A stretch of DNA of 64,000 nt from Phalacrocorax aristotelis (GCF_949628215.1 NC_134311.1:78424090-78488089), one strand, 5' to 3'; counted from the stretch's first letter, positions 26,270 to 40,443 are shown. A program made the numbers and translations. The notes: generated by a model from the sequence alone, not told the origin.

Positions 26270-26290
26270 ATTAATACTTAAAGTATTAAT
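26270..26290. repeat. Inverted repeat, 10-bp arms with 1-bp centre
   Basis: ATTAATACTT, then A, then AAGTATTAAT. The arms match perfectly. No flanking gene context suggests a function. Confidence 0.8.
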
Positions 26291-26702
26291 AACCATCTAT
26301 GAAGATATGGCAATAAAGTAAATTAATACTCCAAAGCCCTGATTTGGTTCTCACTTACATTGGTGTTACAGGACAAAAACTATTGATTTCATTTGGGTCA
26401 ATTACAGTCAAATAACTGAGGTTAGCCTGACCTTGTATTGCTCTAATAAATACATTACAGTAACAACAGATCTGGAGTCAAAAGGAGTTTGCCATTGTTT
26501 GTAACAGTAGCATAGTGTAAATAATACATGGATATTAGAAAAGCAATTACATCCCAATATCAGAGCCCAGATCATGAGCACAGACAGCTCTGCAACACAA
26601 GCTGGCTTTACTGGGATGAATGCCCTTTCTAAATTACAGCTTCACTTTGTTTCTGTAGTTATGCAAAACAGAAGACTGCTCCAAGTTTAAGGTCAGCCTG
26701 AT

Positions 26703-26722
26703 TTTATTTTTTTTTTTTTTTT
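26703..26722 (+). repeat. T-rich homopolymer tract
   Basis: A run of T broken by one A near its left side. No target duplication or element body was seen beside it. Confidence 0.8.
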
Positions 26723-27074
26723 AAATAGATCTCTTTAAGGGCATGAGTTTGTCAGAGAAGACAACACCTAACCTTGACCTTGGGCAGGTGCAGGATGACA
26801 TTTTCGTTTAGCACTAGTCCTTGCTGGGTGATGCAGAGGAAAGGCAGGATGAGGTCCTCTCAGAAAAAAATGCTCTCACTCTGGTGCCATTTTGGAAGAA
26901 CAAAATTATTTTAGTTATTCAGCTACGTCAGCCAACAAAACTGGCCTAAGCTGTTAAATCTGGTACATGTTTCTGCAGTCAGAGCCCTGGCAAGGAGCTC
27001 ACCTGTGTGCTCTACACTGGAAATGCCTACAATTAGGAAAGAGAAATTTCACGATGAGTATCGTTACTCTGTAT

Positions 27075-27150
27075 TTGCAGGAGGTGCAGACTCAACTTTT
27101 CTGTCTCTGGCTTCCCATCTATAAACTGAGAATGCGAATAATATGCAGCT
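27075..27150 (-). repeat. MIR-like SINE relic
   Basis: The plus strand ‘TTTCTGTCTCTGGCTTCCCA’ followed by ‘TCTATAAACTGAGAATGCGA’ and ‘ATAATATGC’ matches the reverse complement of the MIR core (ctctgtgcctcagtttccc / atctgtaaaatggggataataat). Matching is by eye; ends are approximate. Confidence 0.6.
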
Positions 27151-28658
27151 GAGCTCATTAACGCCACTCACGCTGCTGGAGACCAATGGAGAAAGAAACA
27201 AGGCAGGTTCTCACCTCTTCATTTGTCAGAGTCATACCATGTTGGAGTTGTGTCTCAAACCATCAACAAGCAAGACCTTGACCTCAGCTTCGGGCAAAGC
27301 CATTTGCTACTTGGCAGAGATCTCATTTGCCACTCAAAAATTATGAAACTTAACACTCTGAGATCAGCCACGTTCAGTCTTCTTGTGCAAAGAGTATGAC
27401 TGGGCTTAAAAACAGACAGTGAAGGTTAACAACCCAACCAGACCCATCTAAGTCTATGTGATTTATGGTCAGACTACTGGGAGGCTTTAGCAAATACTTG
27501 TCCTTCATAGCAAGCCCCGTTTAACAGCCATAATCATGGTATAAAATTATGCAGCAGAAAACAATAACATTGCTATAAAAATAATATTGGCTACCATAAG
27601 GGGGCAAGGCCAAATTATTTTATTTTCTTCTGAAGCACCCACTGTAAAAACATATATTTGATTGCTTAATAAACACATCTTGTTTGCTTTTCCTGCTTGT
27701 TATTAGTACAAAATTAACAACCAAAAGGCTAATAGATTAAAAGAATTTTAAGGTATATGTTAATTAATCCCCAGAAATTAAATCTTTTGCTCATGCAGCT
27801 ACAAAGTTTGCTAATCATAAAAATATATTTTCCAAGCAAAAGGTTAGCAATACTTACTAAAAATTTGCACTAGGGATGGTCAAAAATACTCAGCACAGAA
27901 GATGGAAATGAGCTATGCCACAAAGACCCACAGCTGATGAGAACTCGGTGTATTAAGGACTCTGCAGAGGCCACTCAGCATCTGGTGAACTGGTTGAAAA
28001 TTCACCCAAAAACTTCAATAATAAGAGCCTATAAAGATGCAAATGTCTGCTACTTTTCCAACCCAATCATCAAGATACATTTGTATGTGTCTTATCAGCC
28101 TCTTCTTTGTGACAAAGTTTACCATCCAGTGAAGTGTCTCCAAATTCACTCAGATAAAAATTTTTTAAGATAACAGAGCAGTTATTGGGCAAGTACTTAG
28201 TATTTTGGGGTTAATATTGCCTGTTGACATGATTTCTTATAGAAAGGGTTGTGTAAGGCCCTGCCTGTGCCTGTCTGCCCTCCCCTCTCTTCTCCCTTCC
28301 AGCTTCTGTGCTAAATTTCAATCAAGGCCAAGAGCAAGTCAGTGCTTCCAGAGACAGCCTCTTCCTAGGTATTTTATGGAATATTTTAGGGAAATAGCTG
28401 TTGTGGATAGTGCATGTACAGTTGTGCTTTCATTATACTGGAGAATTTGCAAAGGGGAGAAATCCCAAACAAGGAGGGGGATCTCTGGTGTCTAATATGG
28501 CAGAAAATCTGATTTAATATCTTCTGTTCATGTAAGCATTCATAGCATCTCTCTGCTGGGTCAGTTGTATAAGGTCTAATACAGGATAACCCATGGATGC
28601 TCTTATATAAAAAAATAATCTGCCCACCATGATCCATAAATCCAGAAGAAGGTAATTT

Positions 28659-29190
28659 TCCGCTCTACTCAGCGCTTGTCAGGCCACACCTGGAGTGCTG
28701 TGTGCAGTTCTGGTCCCTGCTGTACAAAAAGGATGTGGCCAGGCTGGAAGGGGTCCAGAGAAGGGCCACCAGGATGATCAAAGGACTGGGAAGCTGCCAT
28801 AGGAGGATAGGCTGGGAGAGCTGGGTTTGTTCAGCCTTGAGAAGAGGAGGCTCAGAGGGGATCTCATCGCCATGTACCAGTACTTAAGGGGCAGCTACAA
28901 AGAAGACGGAGACTCCCTTTTTACACGGAGTCACATGGAGAGGACAAGGGGGAATGGACACAAGTTGCTCTTGGGGAGATTCCGATTGGACACGAGAGGG
29001 AAATTTTTCACAGTGAGGACAGTCACCATTGGAATAATCTCCCCAGGGAAGGGGTTGACTCGGCCACGTTGGACACCTTCAAGATTCGGCTGGACAGGGC
29101 GCTGGGACATCTTGTCTAGACTGGGCTCTTCCTAGAAAGGTTGGAGTAGATGATCCCTGAGGTCCCTTCCAACCTGGGATTCTGGGATTT
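28659..29190 (+). mobile_element. CR1 LINE 3' fragment, about 530 bp
   Basis: Plus-strand CR1 from the end of ORF2 to the 3' terminus. It contains ‘GGCCACACCTGGAGTGCTGT’, the RT-tail text encoding [15 protein letters not shown] at about 28756-28800, and finishes at ‘TCCCTTCCAACCTGGGATTC’ plus ‘TGGGATT’, the short terminal direct repeat typical of CR1. The ORF2 remnant is frame-broken: two partial frames (28702-28887 and 28827-29135) each carry part. Among the CR1 copies here this is the longest and best preserved. Confidence 0.95.
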
Positions 29191-32100
29191 CCTCAGCTCC
29201 ACTGCTCACAAAACTGTTCTGGATGTGTTTTAGATGTTTTCAGCTTGTGGACATGCATGGTTCCTCCTGTGGCAATGTGTAAACGTTTAATTCTGCTAGC
29301 AGGGTTAAGGAGAAAAGTCAATGCATTAAAAAAAAAAATGCATCTTCATTAGACAAGAATGAGGCTCAAGCAAGACCAGGAACCTCCTGGGGTAGGTTGC
29401 AAAGGTGCCAGGCAAGACTGGCTTTTAAGTTTTCTCAGTGGCAGCAGCAAGGCAGAAGGTTAGACCAAATCTGGTTCTGGGGCTGTTCTGAGACTGGTGC
29501 AAAGTGATGTGCAGAGGCTCTGCAGCATCCTCCTGCCTCCCTTCAGCTGCTGGGAAAAAGAAGCAGAGAGATCCCCCAGGCCATAAACATCAGCCTGAAG
29601 ATTGCTGTGGACCAAAGGTTTTCTAGATTTGCGTGTTCTGGCAGAACAAGGAGGGACCTCTCACCATTTCCCTATTACCTTGTAGACAAAGCAAACCAGA
29701 TTCCCAGGAAAAGGCAGGAGGAATGGTGAGACTCATTCCACTTCAGCAAGGGAAGGGAGGTGGGGGACAAAGCAGCTTGCACCACACTGTGATATTCCCT
29801 TCAAGGGGTTGTGGCTGCATGTCACCCACCCTATATCTCAGTAGGAGAGAGGGCACGCACCTGTCGAACCACCTGGTTATGGGGGGCTCCACACACGTGG
29901 GGTGGGAAAAGCCACCGTCACCCGCAGGGGTCTCCTCCCGCTGGTGGCAAATCTGGGCCCCACCGCCCATGGGACCTTCCGGGGAGCTGAGCCAGTCATA
30001 AACTGGGCATGTCTGTAAACAAAAAAGGATATTCAGCCAAATTCCCTCACTGATCAGACATGGCTATTCTTTCTCCAGAATACATTGACTTTAGCCAGTT
30101 TTATCTACAGAATACTCAGACCATCAGAATTGGAGGGGAAAAGGAGACCATCTCCTCTGGTTGCAAGAATAGCACCAGTTCTGCATAAGTGACTGATACT
30201 CCATCAAGAAGAAATAGAAATATCTGCTGGTTGTTAATTTTCATTCTCACCATCATTCTAAGAGCCTACCTAATCAGTTTTCCATGTAGTGCGATACTGA
30301 AATCCATCACTGCTGCATAACCTTTCCCAAATGTTGCCATGTGAAGCAAAGTTTCTGAGAGATTTATTAAAGATGTGATTGAGGAGACACTTCTGAAACA
30401 AAAAAACCACATTCTCAATACACAGTACTTCATGAAAAAGCTATAGGAGAAGCCAAAGATGCCATTAATCTTTTCAAGTGAAAGGGACGCATATTCCATA
30501 TTTATCATCCTGCACCACATGCTCACGGAAACATCCAAAGAGCACAGCATTAAGGACTCAAGTATTTTATTTTATCACCTGATGGCATTTGATTGAGCAG
30601 CAAAGATGGCAAATTATTTGCAAAATTATCAGACTCCCTCAGTGCCCTAGAGATTCTCATGGGAAATAATGTACTTAGAAACACAGAAGTTGCCAAGATT
30701 AACTTCCACTGCTGAAAGGCATTTGCCTGCCTGACCTGACTGCAGTCCAGTTTTATCAAGTGCCACTAAGCAAAGAGGCAGTGAGATGAAAACACTCCGT
30801 GAAGCTCCAGGCTTCAGCTCAGATGCCTCGACGGCTTTTTGTTCACCTCATCCAGGAAAAAGATGAACTTCATTTTCCAAAAACTGGCTCTAAGTCTAGC
30901 AAGGCACAAAGATTGCTTAAACGGACAGTGTGGCGGTCCTGGCTGTTCACACATCTGACAAGATCTATTCGTGCAAGAAAAAACAAAAGATGCCCTGAGA
31001 AAGAGAAACAGTGGCTTTGAGTCCTTCTTTTTTTCTTTCCTGAAGATGCAAAGAAGCCCAGAGAAAGCTTATTTTTGTTGATGCATTTTACCATTCTCTA
31101 TCAGACCAGTTAAGCCTGTCCTGGTAGCAAACCTTATATCTGGGAGACCCTTCATATATGAGGACATCTGGAGGACTCAGAAGGCAGCACTGAATCACAG
31201 GAATCAGGATGGACAGGAGTCCAAGAGCCACTCATCAGCTAGGACCTCTGTACAACCTGATTTCTGACCCACCGGTGACATTCAGTGACTCCCCAGGAAA
31301 CCTTTTAAAGTGCCAAGCCCTCGTTTTCTTTCTGATAAGTCCCTGCCAGGTGCTGTCAGAAGAAGAGGGGTTGCGGGCAAGGGATGGTGCAGGCAAAGAT
31401 GTCCCCATGGGCCCCAAGGTGCTGGAGGATGCAGGCAGAGAGAGGTGAGCACCTGGAGGAAAGATGTCAGCAAGGAGGGAAGATGGTACTGCCACGGTGT
31501 TTTTCTACAGCTCTGGGCAGAAAAGAGCAGGCAAAGTGTTCTGGACCTCTGATTTCACCTCCAAGAGTTGTAATGAAATGCAAAATGAAGCTGGTGATGA
31601 TGAGCTGAAATAACTGCCCATTGATTTTGCAGGTTTGTGAAATGATATCTTACACACCCAAGGGAGAAAAAGATGGTGTCAGTGTATCAGGTAAGACTGT
31701 GGGCTTAGGTGATAATCTGAGTGTGCTGAGGGATGTCTACATCACTCATTCAAAAGCAGAGCAAGAAAATGATTATCTTGTTAAATATTTTAGAGTTCTG
31801 TTTTGCATCTCTGCCTTTCTACTTACAGATATCTACTGAGGGCTATCACAGCTGCTATCAAACACCTAGTGAGACACCATCCTGTAGCATTTCTGTTGAT
31901 TCAGTGGTAGGATTTGACATCTGTGTTATTGTCTTAGAGGTCTACATGGCCATCTATATTCTACATCCCACCTTCAACAAAATATTCATGGTCCCAGCTC
32001 TTGGTTAAGACCTGAAATTGCCAACTCAATCGTTTTCAAGTGTAGAAAAAAATTACTGGGGTCTGAGTTTCTACATGTAGGAAGAGTTGCCATTTACATC

Positions 32101-32365
32101 CTTGTAACCAGGGTGCCTTCTCCACCTGAAAAGGTGCCTGTGGCAGCAGCTATACACACTTAATGGAATATTTTCTCTCTCTGCGATGGACGGTATCTCC
32201 TTTATGGATTTAAATGGATTATTCCTCTAGCCAGACCCACTGGGAGGGCTTAGAGATAACTGAAGCCTTAGAGCAAGAAAACAAGTAATAAAAATTACTG
32301 ACAGCTAGGGCTTCACCACCCAGGAGTAGATTCTGTTTAGCGGTGCTCATCACAGCTCTAGAGCT

Positions 32366-32389
32366 GGGGGGGGTGGGGTGGGGGGGGGG
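32366..32389 (+). repeat. G-run tract with G-quadruplex potential
   Basis: Runs of 8, 4 and 10 G separated by single T (G8-T-G4-T-G10). It contains enough G triplets to form an intramolecular quadruplex. It lies directly before an A-rich (GATAAAGA)n repeat. Confidence 0.9.
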
Positions 32390-32428
32390 AAGAAAAAAAA
32401 GATAAAGAGATAAAGAGATAAAGAGAGA
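32390..32428 (+). repeat. A-rich simple repeat, (GATAAAGA)n-like
   Basis: An A8 run followed by about three copies of GATAAAGA. It is contiguous with the G-run tract to its left, giving a purine-only stretch of about 60 bp apart from a few T. Confidence 0.85.
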
Positions 32429-35400
32429 TTCATAAAGCTTTTGTTCCTAGAGCTGATGTCTGTGGTGTCTGTGGTGGAAGAAGGGAGGTCCGTATCTGCC
32501 CTGGCTCCACCTAGCAGGTCCCACAACCCAAAGACATCTTGCTGGGTGCTCTTGGGAGAAAAGAGCAGCTCACAAAAGCAAAAGGAATCACTTTGTCACA
32601 TGAGCGCAGAGCTAAAATCTGACACTTGGTACCACATAGCGCTGCTGAGGCCAAAAATACAGACTGGCAATACCAGCTTGAGGGAATACCAGCAGAAGGG
32701 CCATTTATTACTTTCCCTATTTCTTCTGCTGTTTCCCTAAGTATCCACTCCTGGGCACTGTCAGAGACAGGCTGTGGTGAAACATCTCTGTAAATCACTA
32801 CGGCTTTTTGTTGAGACTTTCTCAGAGGAAAGGCTGCAAATGGCACGAAGGAAAATGACGGATGCTGCAGTCTTTAGGAAATGAACCATTCTTTGATTGC
32901 TTGCTTAGCTGAGCAATTTGCAATGTGATAGACACCAATTATATCATCCAGTGTCAATTTGTCTATTCATTTTTCCCTCTCCACATGTTTCCTCTTCTTG
33001 ATTGAATAATCACTAACAATAATCACAAGCAGCTGGGGGAAGGAAGTACATCCATCAGTTTTAACGTCAGCAAGAATGAGAACTGATTCCTCCAGCGTTC
33101 ACCACAGCTCTGCATCTTCAAACTCATTTACATTTTCCTTATACCAGTGATAATATCAAGATCGTATTATTTATATCACCTACTCCTGTTTCAGTTTATA
33201 ATCTAGGAACAATAGAATGCTACAAGAAAATACCCAATTTAAAAAAAATATATGGTTGTTTCATCTGCTACTCTGTGTTCCCACAAATATTTTTACATTT
33301 ATGTTTTAACTCTCCTGATGCTGGAAACATTGATGGAAGTGTAAGCTTGTAAGACTGTGGCTATGTAAGATAGACCAGACCCAGGGAAGATGAGTTTATG
33401 TAAAGGGTGAAGACAGTAAGAGACAGAACTGTTAGGAAGGTATAAGCAGGCAAACCCCATGGATTGCAGAGGTTTTTCAAAGCTTGTCTGCATACAGTTT
33501 GCTACTTCTAGTAATAAATTACCTTACTGTGCCCATATACATTGTAGGCTACAGTCCAGACTGTAACATTGAATGTCCAGTGACAAATTCTCAATTTATG
33601 TTGAATATATTGAAGCCCTATATATACTTTTACATATCTGTATATATATATGATGTACCATCACACAATCCTACGGTGGTATTCTCTAAGAACCAGTATC
33701 TATCAGCTGAGCTTCCGACTCTCTCTGTTCAAAGACAAAGAACAGCAGAAAATACAAAATGAGTTTGACGGCACAAAAACAGGCCCAAAGATTGCCTTTC
33801 CCAAAAAACTGTTAAAGTGGTTTATTCGATAGAATTAAATCATCTTTCAAACACAGTGACACAGACCAAAAAAAATACCCTGATTACTGTTTTAGTTATG
33901 GCTTACATCAATTGATAGGCTTTCTATTACAACCATAATACAGCTACAGAAACAATAAGCAAAAATTACAGGGTGGAAGGTAGTAAAAAGAAAAGTGAGT
34001 CAATGGATGTGAGCGATTAACATCAGCATGAAACTACCATGACTCCACTTGGATCTCTCCACCCCCACCATCATCGCCTTACAGAAATAACAAACATGAA
34101 ACAAGCTTTATTTTTATAATAGCCCAAGCTCCCCAGTTTTGCTCCAGTATTTCCAAATTAAGTATTTGGTTTCCACCAAGTGAAAATGGGGGACATGTTC
34201 AACCAGCAGCAGCTGTTCAATACAATTTACATGGGCTAAATGCAGAGGTTTGATCAGGGACCTCACGGTTGACAATAAGGAGGACCCAGAAATAAAGTAA
34301 AATTCATCATGTCCTGTCACAGATGGAGCAGGTACAGGCAGTTTTCCTCACCTCTAAGGGGACAGGCTTTACTGTCACATATAAGTGTGGCCAACAGGAG
34401 GTTATCAAACAGGGATTAATTCAATTCTGCTTGCTCCCCACAGGAAATAGCTGCAGTCTTCATAAGCCATATGGAGCATTGGGGATACTTCAGTGTCTTG
34501 GTCCATCAGTTTCAGGTGGAACAGACATTTGGAGAACTAGCCAACACAGTATCGGATTTTGCTGGCTTAATTTGTCACCATTTTACATGCTAACACATTT
34601 TACAGTAATTAGTACAGTTAAAACATACATCAACTTACCCAAAGATCAAACACCGAGAACATTTATGGCTTCTAAAGGGAAAGTCAGACATGTTGGCAAC
34701 ATATTTACAGCTTTCAATCCTTGAAGCGCTGAGGCAGATTTGTCACTCTTTAAGTTTCCCACTATGGCCCAATCCCACATTCCTGACGTTTCTCAGATGC
34801 TCAAGGCTTCGGGGAGCGTTGGAGTTGCTGATGGCCCAGACTCAAGCTCTCTCACTCTAACGCCTAGCGTACATTTGGAATGCCCTTAAGTTTATTTTAA
34901 AAAGCACTTAAGTACAATTGCTTGTTGATTTTTAATACCATGCAGATAACACAGGGATGCCCAGCAGCCTCACCCACATTAGACAGGATGATAATAAGAC
35001 ATAAAAATATAATAATCTGGGAGGGGTTTTGGGGAGATGCAGGTTTTGGCTTGACTTACAAAAACATCTGGACCAGATGTTTTTTTCTGTTGAAGCCAAA
35101 TGCGAACATTGTTCTGGCTTCAAAGGGGACAGGCTGAATCCTGTCTTGAACAGATTCGTATCACTGATGAATTCCATGCTGGTATCTTAAAGCAAGCAGA
35201 AAAACACCTCTTTTCTCGAGGCATGTGATTTACATACATACAGTTAGGTACAGAGGGTTCATTTGTGATTTGATATGGCAATTTACACTACCACGATGAA
35301 ATGTTTTGCATAGATGAGTTTGAAAAGATGAAAAGTGCCAAAATCTGGAAGGGACAGCAACAGTCACAACACTTCTGCTTCCAGATATGTTATCCTTTAT

Positions 35401-38400
35401 GCACACCATTAAAAACACAGTATTGCTACTGCACCGTACCTACAATGTTTTTAAAAATGTATCTGAAATCAAGCGAGTAAGAAACAAGAGGCTGCTTTTC
35501 CTGACCATGGTCAGATCCCACTTCTGGGGGCTTGCTCTGAAGTATACTGAACTTTCCACAGACTTCACTGGATCTTGAAGAAGGCCCTAAGCATAAATAC
35601 TGACTCCTTGATTCCTGAAACCTCAGCTCACTCCAGAATTTCCCAGGGAATGGGGCCCTTAGGGAGTGCCATATTTTGCTGTTTCCCTCTTCATATAGAT
35701 GTAAAAACTCCAAAGTTCTCTGCACGCTCAGATGCAAGTGAGATGGGGGAAGGGACCGTTCCAGAGCTCTCCATTTTCACTACCCAAGCTTGTGCTCTCT
35801 ACAATCAAATCTTTCCCGACAAGCCACCAGGCCTCAGAAGATTAAAAAAGTCAGATTCACCCTCACTCCACATCTCAGTGTTTTATCCACCCCAGTTTCC
35901 CTCACATGCAAACCAGTGATCGCTCCTCCCTGCCAGTCAAAGCCAAGCATGGGCTGTACGCCCGCGTACCTGCATCACCACTACTGGTTTTGCCTTCAAG
36001 GTCTGAGAAATGTTTCTGCTGATTCACCCAACCCCCACAGGGTGGCCTATTCTTAGAGCCGATTTCCTTTTGTCTCCTACATCTAACTATCCCAAGTGAA
36101 CGTCACCTTTGATTTATCGTCAGTCAAGACTGTGTGGGGGCAGCTTCTGTCAGGGACTAGGGCAACTACTACTGGACGTTGCAAGCGGTGGAATTTCACC
36201 TATCCTCACTATCATGTTACTCCACAGTGTTAAAGGCTCCGGACCAGGGTGGTGGTCGCAATTTCCCATAATCCCTTGACGTGACTTTTCCAGGTGATCA
36301 TGGACCTACCCGCCACAGATTGCAGCAGAAGAGGCTGCCACGGCATGGCTCTCCCTTTGCAATTCATGGGCTGGCTTTGGCAACTCCATTGCAATCACAG
36401 AAAATATGCTAAAATATTGTAATGGCCCTGTCACCATTTAATCCATTCTGTCCAAGAGCAAAGTTGGATTTCATAAATCAAAAGCAAGCAGCTAAACCAT
36501 TTTGACCAAATACTTCCTTCCCTTTGGTGAAAGCACTGGCAGATTCATAAGCCTCCTCTGTTGGCCTGACAATAAAGGAGAAGCAGTCCTAGCTATGTTC
36601 TTCTGACTGAATTTGTATTGCCAGTGTATGCAGATCTCAGAAACTTCTTAAGAGGTTCTCCTAAATAATATGGGGAGTTGGTGATTAAACCATAATATTA
36701 TTAATTTCCCTCTCCCTGTCCCAGATTTCATATCCTCAGCAACAGAGCTGGGATTACAGCCTGAGCTCAGGATGTGGTACCAGAGAGCTGACAGCGTTTC
36801 TTCCTGGACAGATCAGATTTTTGTATCGAGGGATTTCTCCGGGGCCTGCATGGGAAAGCACAACATGCTGTGCACACCCTTTACTTGCCATAACGGTGTG
36901 CAGCAAACACGCCCAGCTTCCTGGCAGTCAGGTGTCCCACTGTTTGAAAAAGGTTAAGATGGGACATTTGGAGCGTTGACTGCATAGGAGAAGGGAAAAC
37001 AAAATAGCCTCAATCTCAAGACAAATTCTTGATGTCAGAAGAGTATTTTCTTATGCTCAGCACACAAAGAATGATGGCAGAAAACAAGGAGGGTCCTTCT
37101 TTCTGCAACAGCCCTTCTTTTCGTCCATTTAAGCAGGACAGGCAGAAGCTCAGGCTGGTCAATGCTGGCTCACCCACTTCTCTTTGCCATTGCACAGGCA
37201 GTGACCTCCCCATCGCTAAAATCTCCTGGGCTGTATTTACTTGCTACCTACAGAGAACAGAGCAGCAGGTGGGATCCATCCTCACACCCTGCCCCTGCTA
37301 GCTGACACCACGCCATTTCCACTCGGCCCCACAGATGCTGCAGTACGGCAGCAGGAATATGATTTTCCAGTGCCTGGTGCAAGGTAAGGAGGCCTAAAGA
37401 GATCTGAACGCTTCTGCATATGCCATTCCTGATGAATGCCATTGTTTTTCAATCATTTTTTTGAGCAACACCTGAAAAATTAATCAGAAAGTAAATACGT
37501 TGCAACATGCATTTCACCTCAAGGACTATTTTATATATATTTCTTTAAGTATCTTTCTGGATTGCAAATCACTCTTTATATGTAACTATACACCTATGTA
37601 CACCTTCACAGACATGTCTGGGCCTGTTTCTGCAGTCCCTACACAAATAAAATACCCATCCACTTGAATGGGGACTTTTTTCAGATAAATGTGGCAAGAC
37701 TGGGCCTTTGGTGCATACGTGCAAGTATCCTGCACACACATTTTAAAATTATTAAAAAAATATAGTAGCTATAGATTTATAACTGATCAAAATCTAAACA
37801 CAGTAAAACAGCACTTATTACAGTATAGTCTATCTAGGTGAATTTACATTGCTTATTTATATGAAGCAAACAAAGGAAAGGAAATGTCTGTGACCCTGTA
37901 ATTACTGATTAACTGTAATTACAGTTTTGGGTATCCTTTCGTCTGTCCAAAAGTCCAAAAAGATTTTTGCAACTAAAAAGAGGGATTTGCACCATTTCTT
38001 TCTGACATATGGATGCTTCTCTAGTGCTTTCCCATCTTTTTGAAGTATCTTTTGCAACAACTCAGACTCCTTTCGGTTGCTTTTGTTCACTTCAATCACC
38101 ATACTAAAGAAAAATCCCTTACTAAAGAAGGTAACCTTAGCAAAGTAGCAGCAGCAAAGCCATACTGAAGTCACTACTAGTCCCATACTCAGGCAGAATA
38201 AAAGGTAAGGGCTCTAGGTACCAGCTTCAGCGTCATTACTCTTATAAAGCTAATGCACAGCAAGATGGCCAACCCCCAGAGACACATTGCTCTCTAAATA
38301 GTACTTTCATTACAGCACTTCATTATCAAAGCCCTTTGCACATAAATTTACAAAACACAGCAAAGACAAATATCTCTTTTGCATATTAAATCAAGGAAAC

Positions 38401-40443
38401 CATTTCATCTACAAGTTCATTCTTAGTGTGCTGCATATTTCACAGCTAGTCAGTATGAGGTGGTGCTCACTAACACACGGTATAACTCTAAGACCAAAAG
38501 CACAACAACACAAATATATAAAGCTTAAGTACAGGTCCTTCACCTACCCCTGGCTGGTATTTCCCAAGCAAACTCTAACACCTTTATCAAGGACATGAGT
38601 TGCTTTTAAAGTAATCAGACCTCTGGAGTCTAGCGTAAAGTTAAGGAAATACACTCTCACATACTGTCCAGGTCACTGCTGGTCGGTAGGGACTTGTGAA
38701 ATGGTGACCATTGTGCTTCACTTCCTTTTTGATCACTTTATCTGTAGTGTGAGCAATTTTCACAGCTCTCAGCATAGCACGGAAGCTTTTAAAAGAAGCT
38801 TTGTGCATTCATGCATTACAAAATCAAAATCCAAGTCCAGATTTGGATTTAAACCCTCACACACACCCCTCCCAAAAGAAGTATCCCTCATATGGAACTG
38901 GCACTTAAAACTCCAATCTTTGATCAAAGATCTTGTCATCTAAGTAAGACAAGACAAGGCACTGGACAGCAGCCCAAGTGCTTCAGACTAAGAATTTATG
39001 TGAGGAAACTCTGTTCATTTGACTACACCAGCACAGCTGAAACAGCAAACCTCATCCTCCTGTGTTCGCAGTCATACCAGTATGAAAGGGCATATACCAG
39101 CAGCCTGCAACGCCACAGTTAAGCAGACAAAATAAACTCCAGCAATATGTGGCACCTTTTCTGCATCAGGAATTTGCCAAGTTAACTGTATCAGCTGAAA
39201 AATTAAGCTTGGCATAACTGACAGAGTTACATAGGTAACTTTTTAAAGAATACACCAGCCCTTTTACTATCTTCGTAACATTCTCAACATACAAAAATGA
39301 CACGTTAAGCCATCTGACATCTTGAAATGCATAATTTTAAAATAAGCATCATAATCCAAGCCACAAAGTATCTTCACTGTATTCTAACTTCATTTCCTGC
39401 CAGTACTTATCACAGATACCTGACAGTGTTTAACTCGACCTGCACGACAGTGAATCAATATTCAGATACTCTTACAAAGTCTTTAAAAAATCAAAGAGGA
39501 AATGCCTTTTTCTATCTTACACTGTGCTATTTGAAATAAAAAATCAACTCAGAAAATATTACTATGTTATCTCCTTGCTACTCATCCTGAGAAAAGCTTG
39601 CAGAAGTGTGAAGAAGCGTGTTTCTTCAATAAGGACTCCAATCTGAAGCTGAGATGGTCACTGTAGGAGGAAGTACACACATTGCTCATGCGTTGGCTAG
39701 AAGGAAAACATTACAGTCAATGAGAAAGAAAACATGATCCGCAGAAATACAAGACACAAGAAGGAAGAAGAAAGAAGCTCTAAAACAATTGCACACCATG
39801 ATTAACACAGTTACCTATTGCTGTGAATGGGAGTTTAGCATTCTCTTCTATCCTGGCTGAAAAATTTCATAAAGTGATCTTGTTTGTTCCTATCACGTCT
39901 ATCCGCTATATTTCACCAATACTTTGTGACATTACAGAACAAAGACCTCAAGTTATATACTTGCCCTTAAAACTACAATGCTAAAGAGTACATTTTCAAA
40001 AATGCCAGAGAAGAGTGCTTTCACTAAAATCTGGCAATGCCCCAAGGTACTCAATTCAGAAACCTATGTAAAGTCATACAGTTTATGCTAAAATTCTCCA
40101 CCACTGATTCTCCTCAAAAGTTTCTTTTTCATAGTGAAATGATAACTACATTAATGTGCTCTGTTTATCCCTAAACCTTTTGGAAAAGTGCTTCTTATCT
40201 GACTTGTTTTCCAGGGCAGTGTATGCCCTGTGACAGAAGAGTTTTGCTCCTCCCACACTGTTACAGACCCAACTCTGCGAGCAGGAAAGATGTTGGTATC
40301 CTAGATCTTATGGGATGCAATGCCTTGAGGAAATTTATATCAAACAATTATTGCATAATCTCAGGGTGTAAGAAAACCTCTTACACCATACACAGGCATC
40401 GAGTTCCTGTTACACTTTTGCGTCAGAGGAAGAAGTGTCCCTG

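Larger units (their letters stand above)
4943..40443. other. Intergenic interval between LOXHD1 and ST8SIA5 (includes the ST8SIA5 3'UTR)
   Basis: About 35.5 kb separate the LOXHD1 start codon from the ST8SIA5 stop codon. Apart from the repeats listed separately, I found no exon-like frame with recognisable homology on either strand. The part next to 40443 must hold the ST8SIA5 3'UTR, but no clear minus-strand AATAAA close to the stop marks its end. Open frames here are mostly under 110 codons, with a few up to about 156, overlap in several frames and lack domain-like composition. AT-rich stretches without repeats (about 14820-15330, 27540-27880, 37440-39600) could be conserved regulatory DNA, but that needs alignment. 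Confidence 0.6.

Noticed and set aside
28702..29135. Two plus frames with RMIKGLG and [11 protein letters not shown] text
   Set aside because: Broken pieces of the CR1 ORF2 tail.
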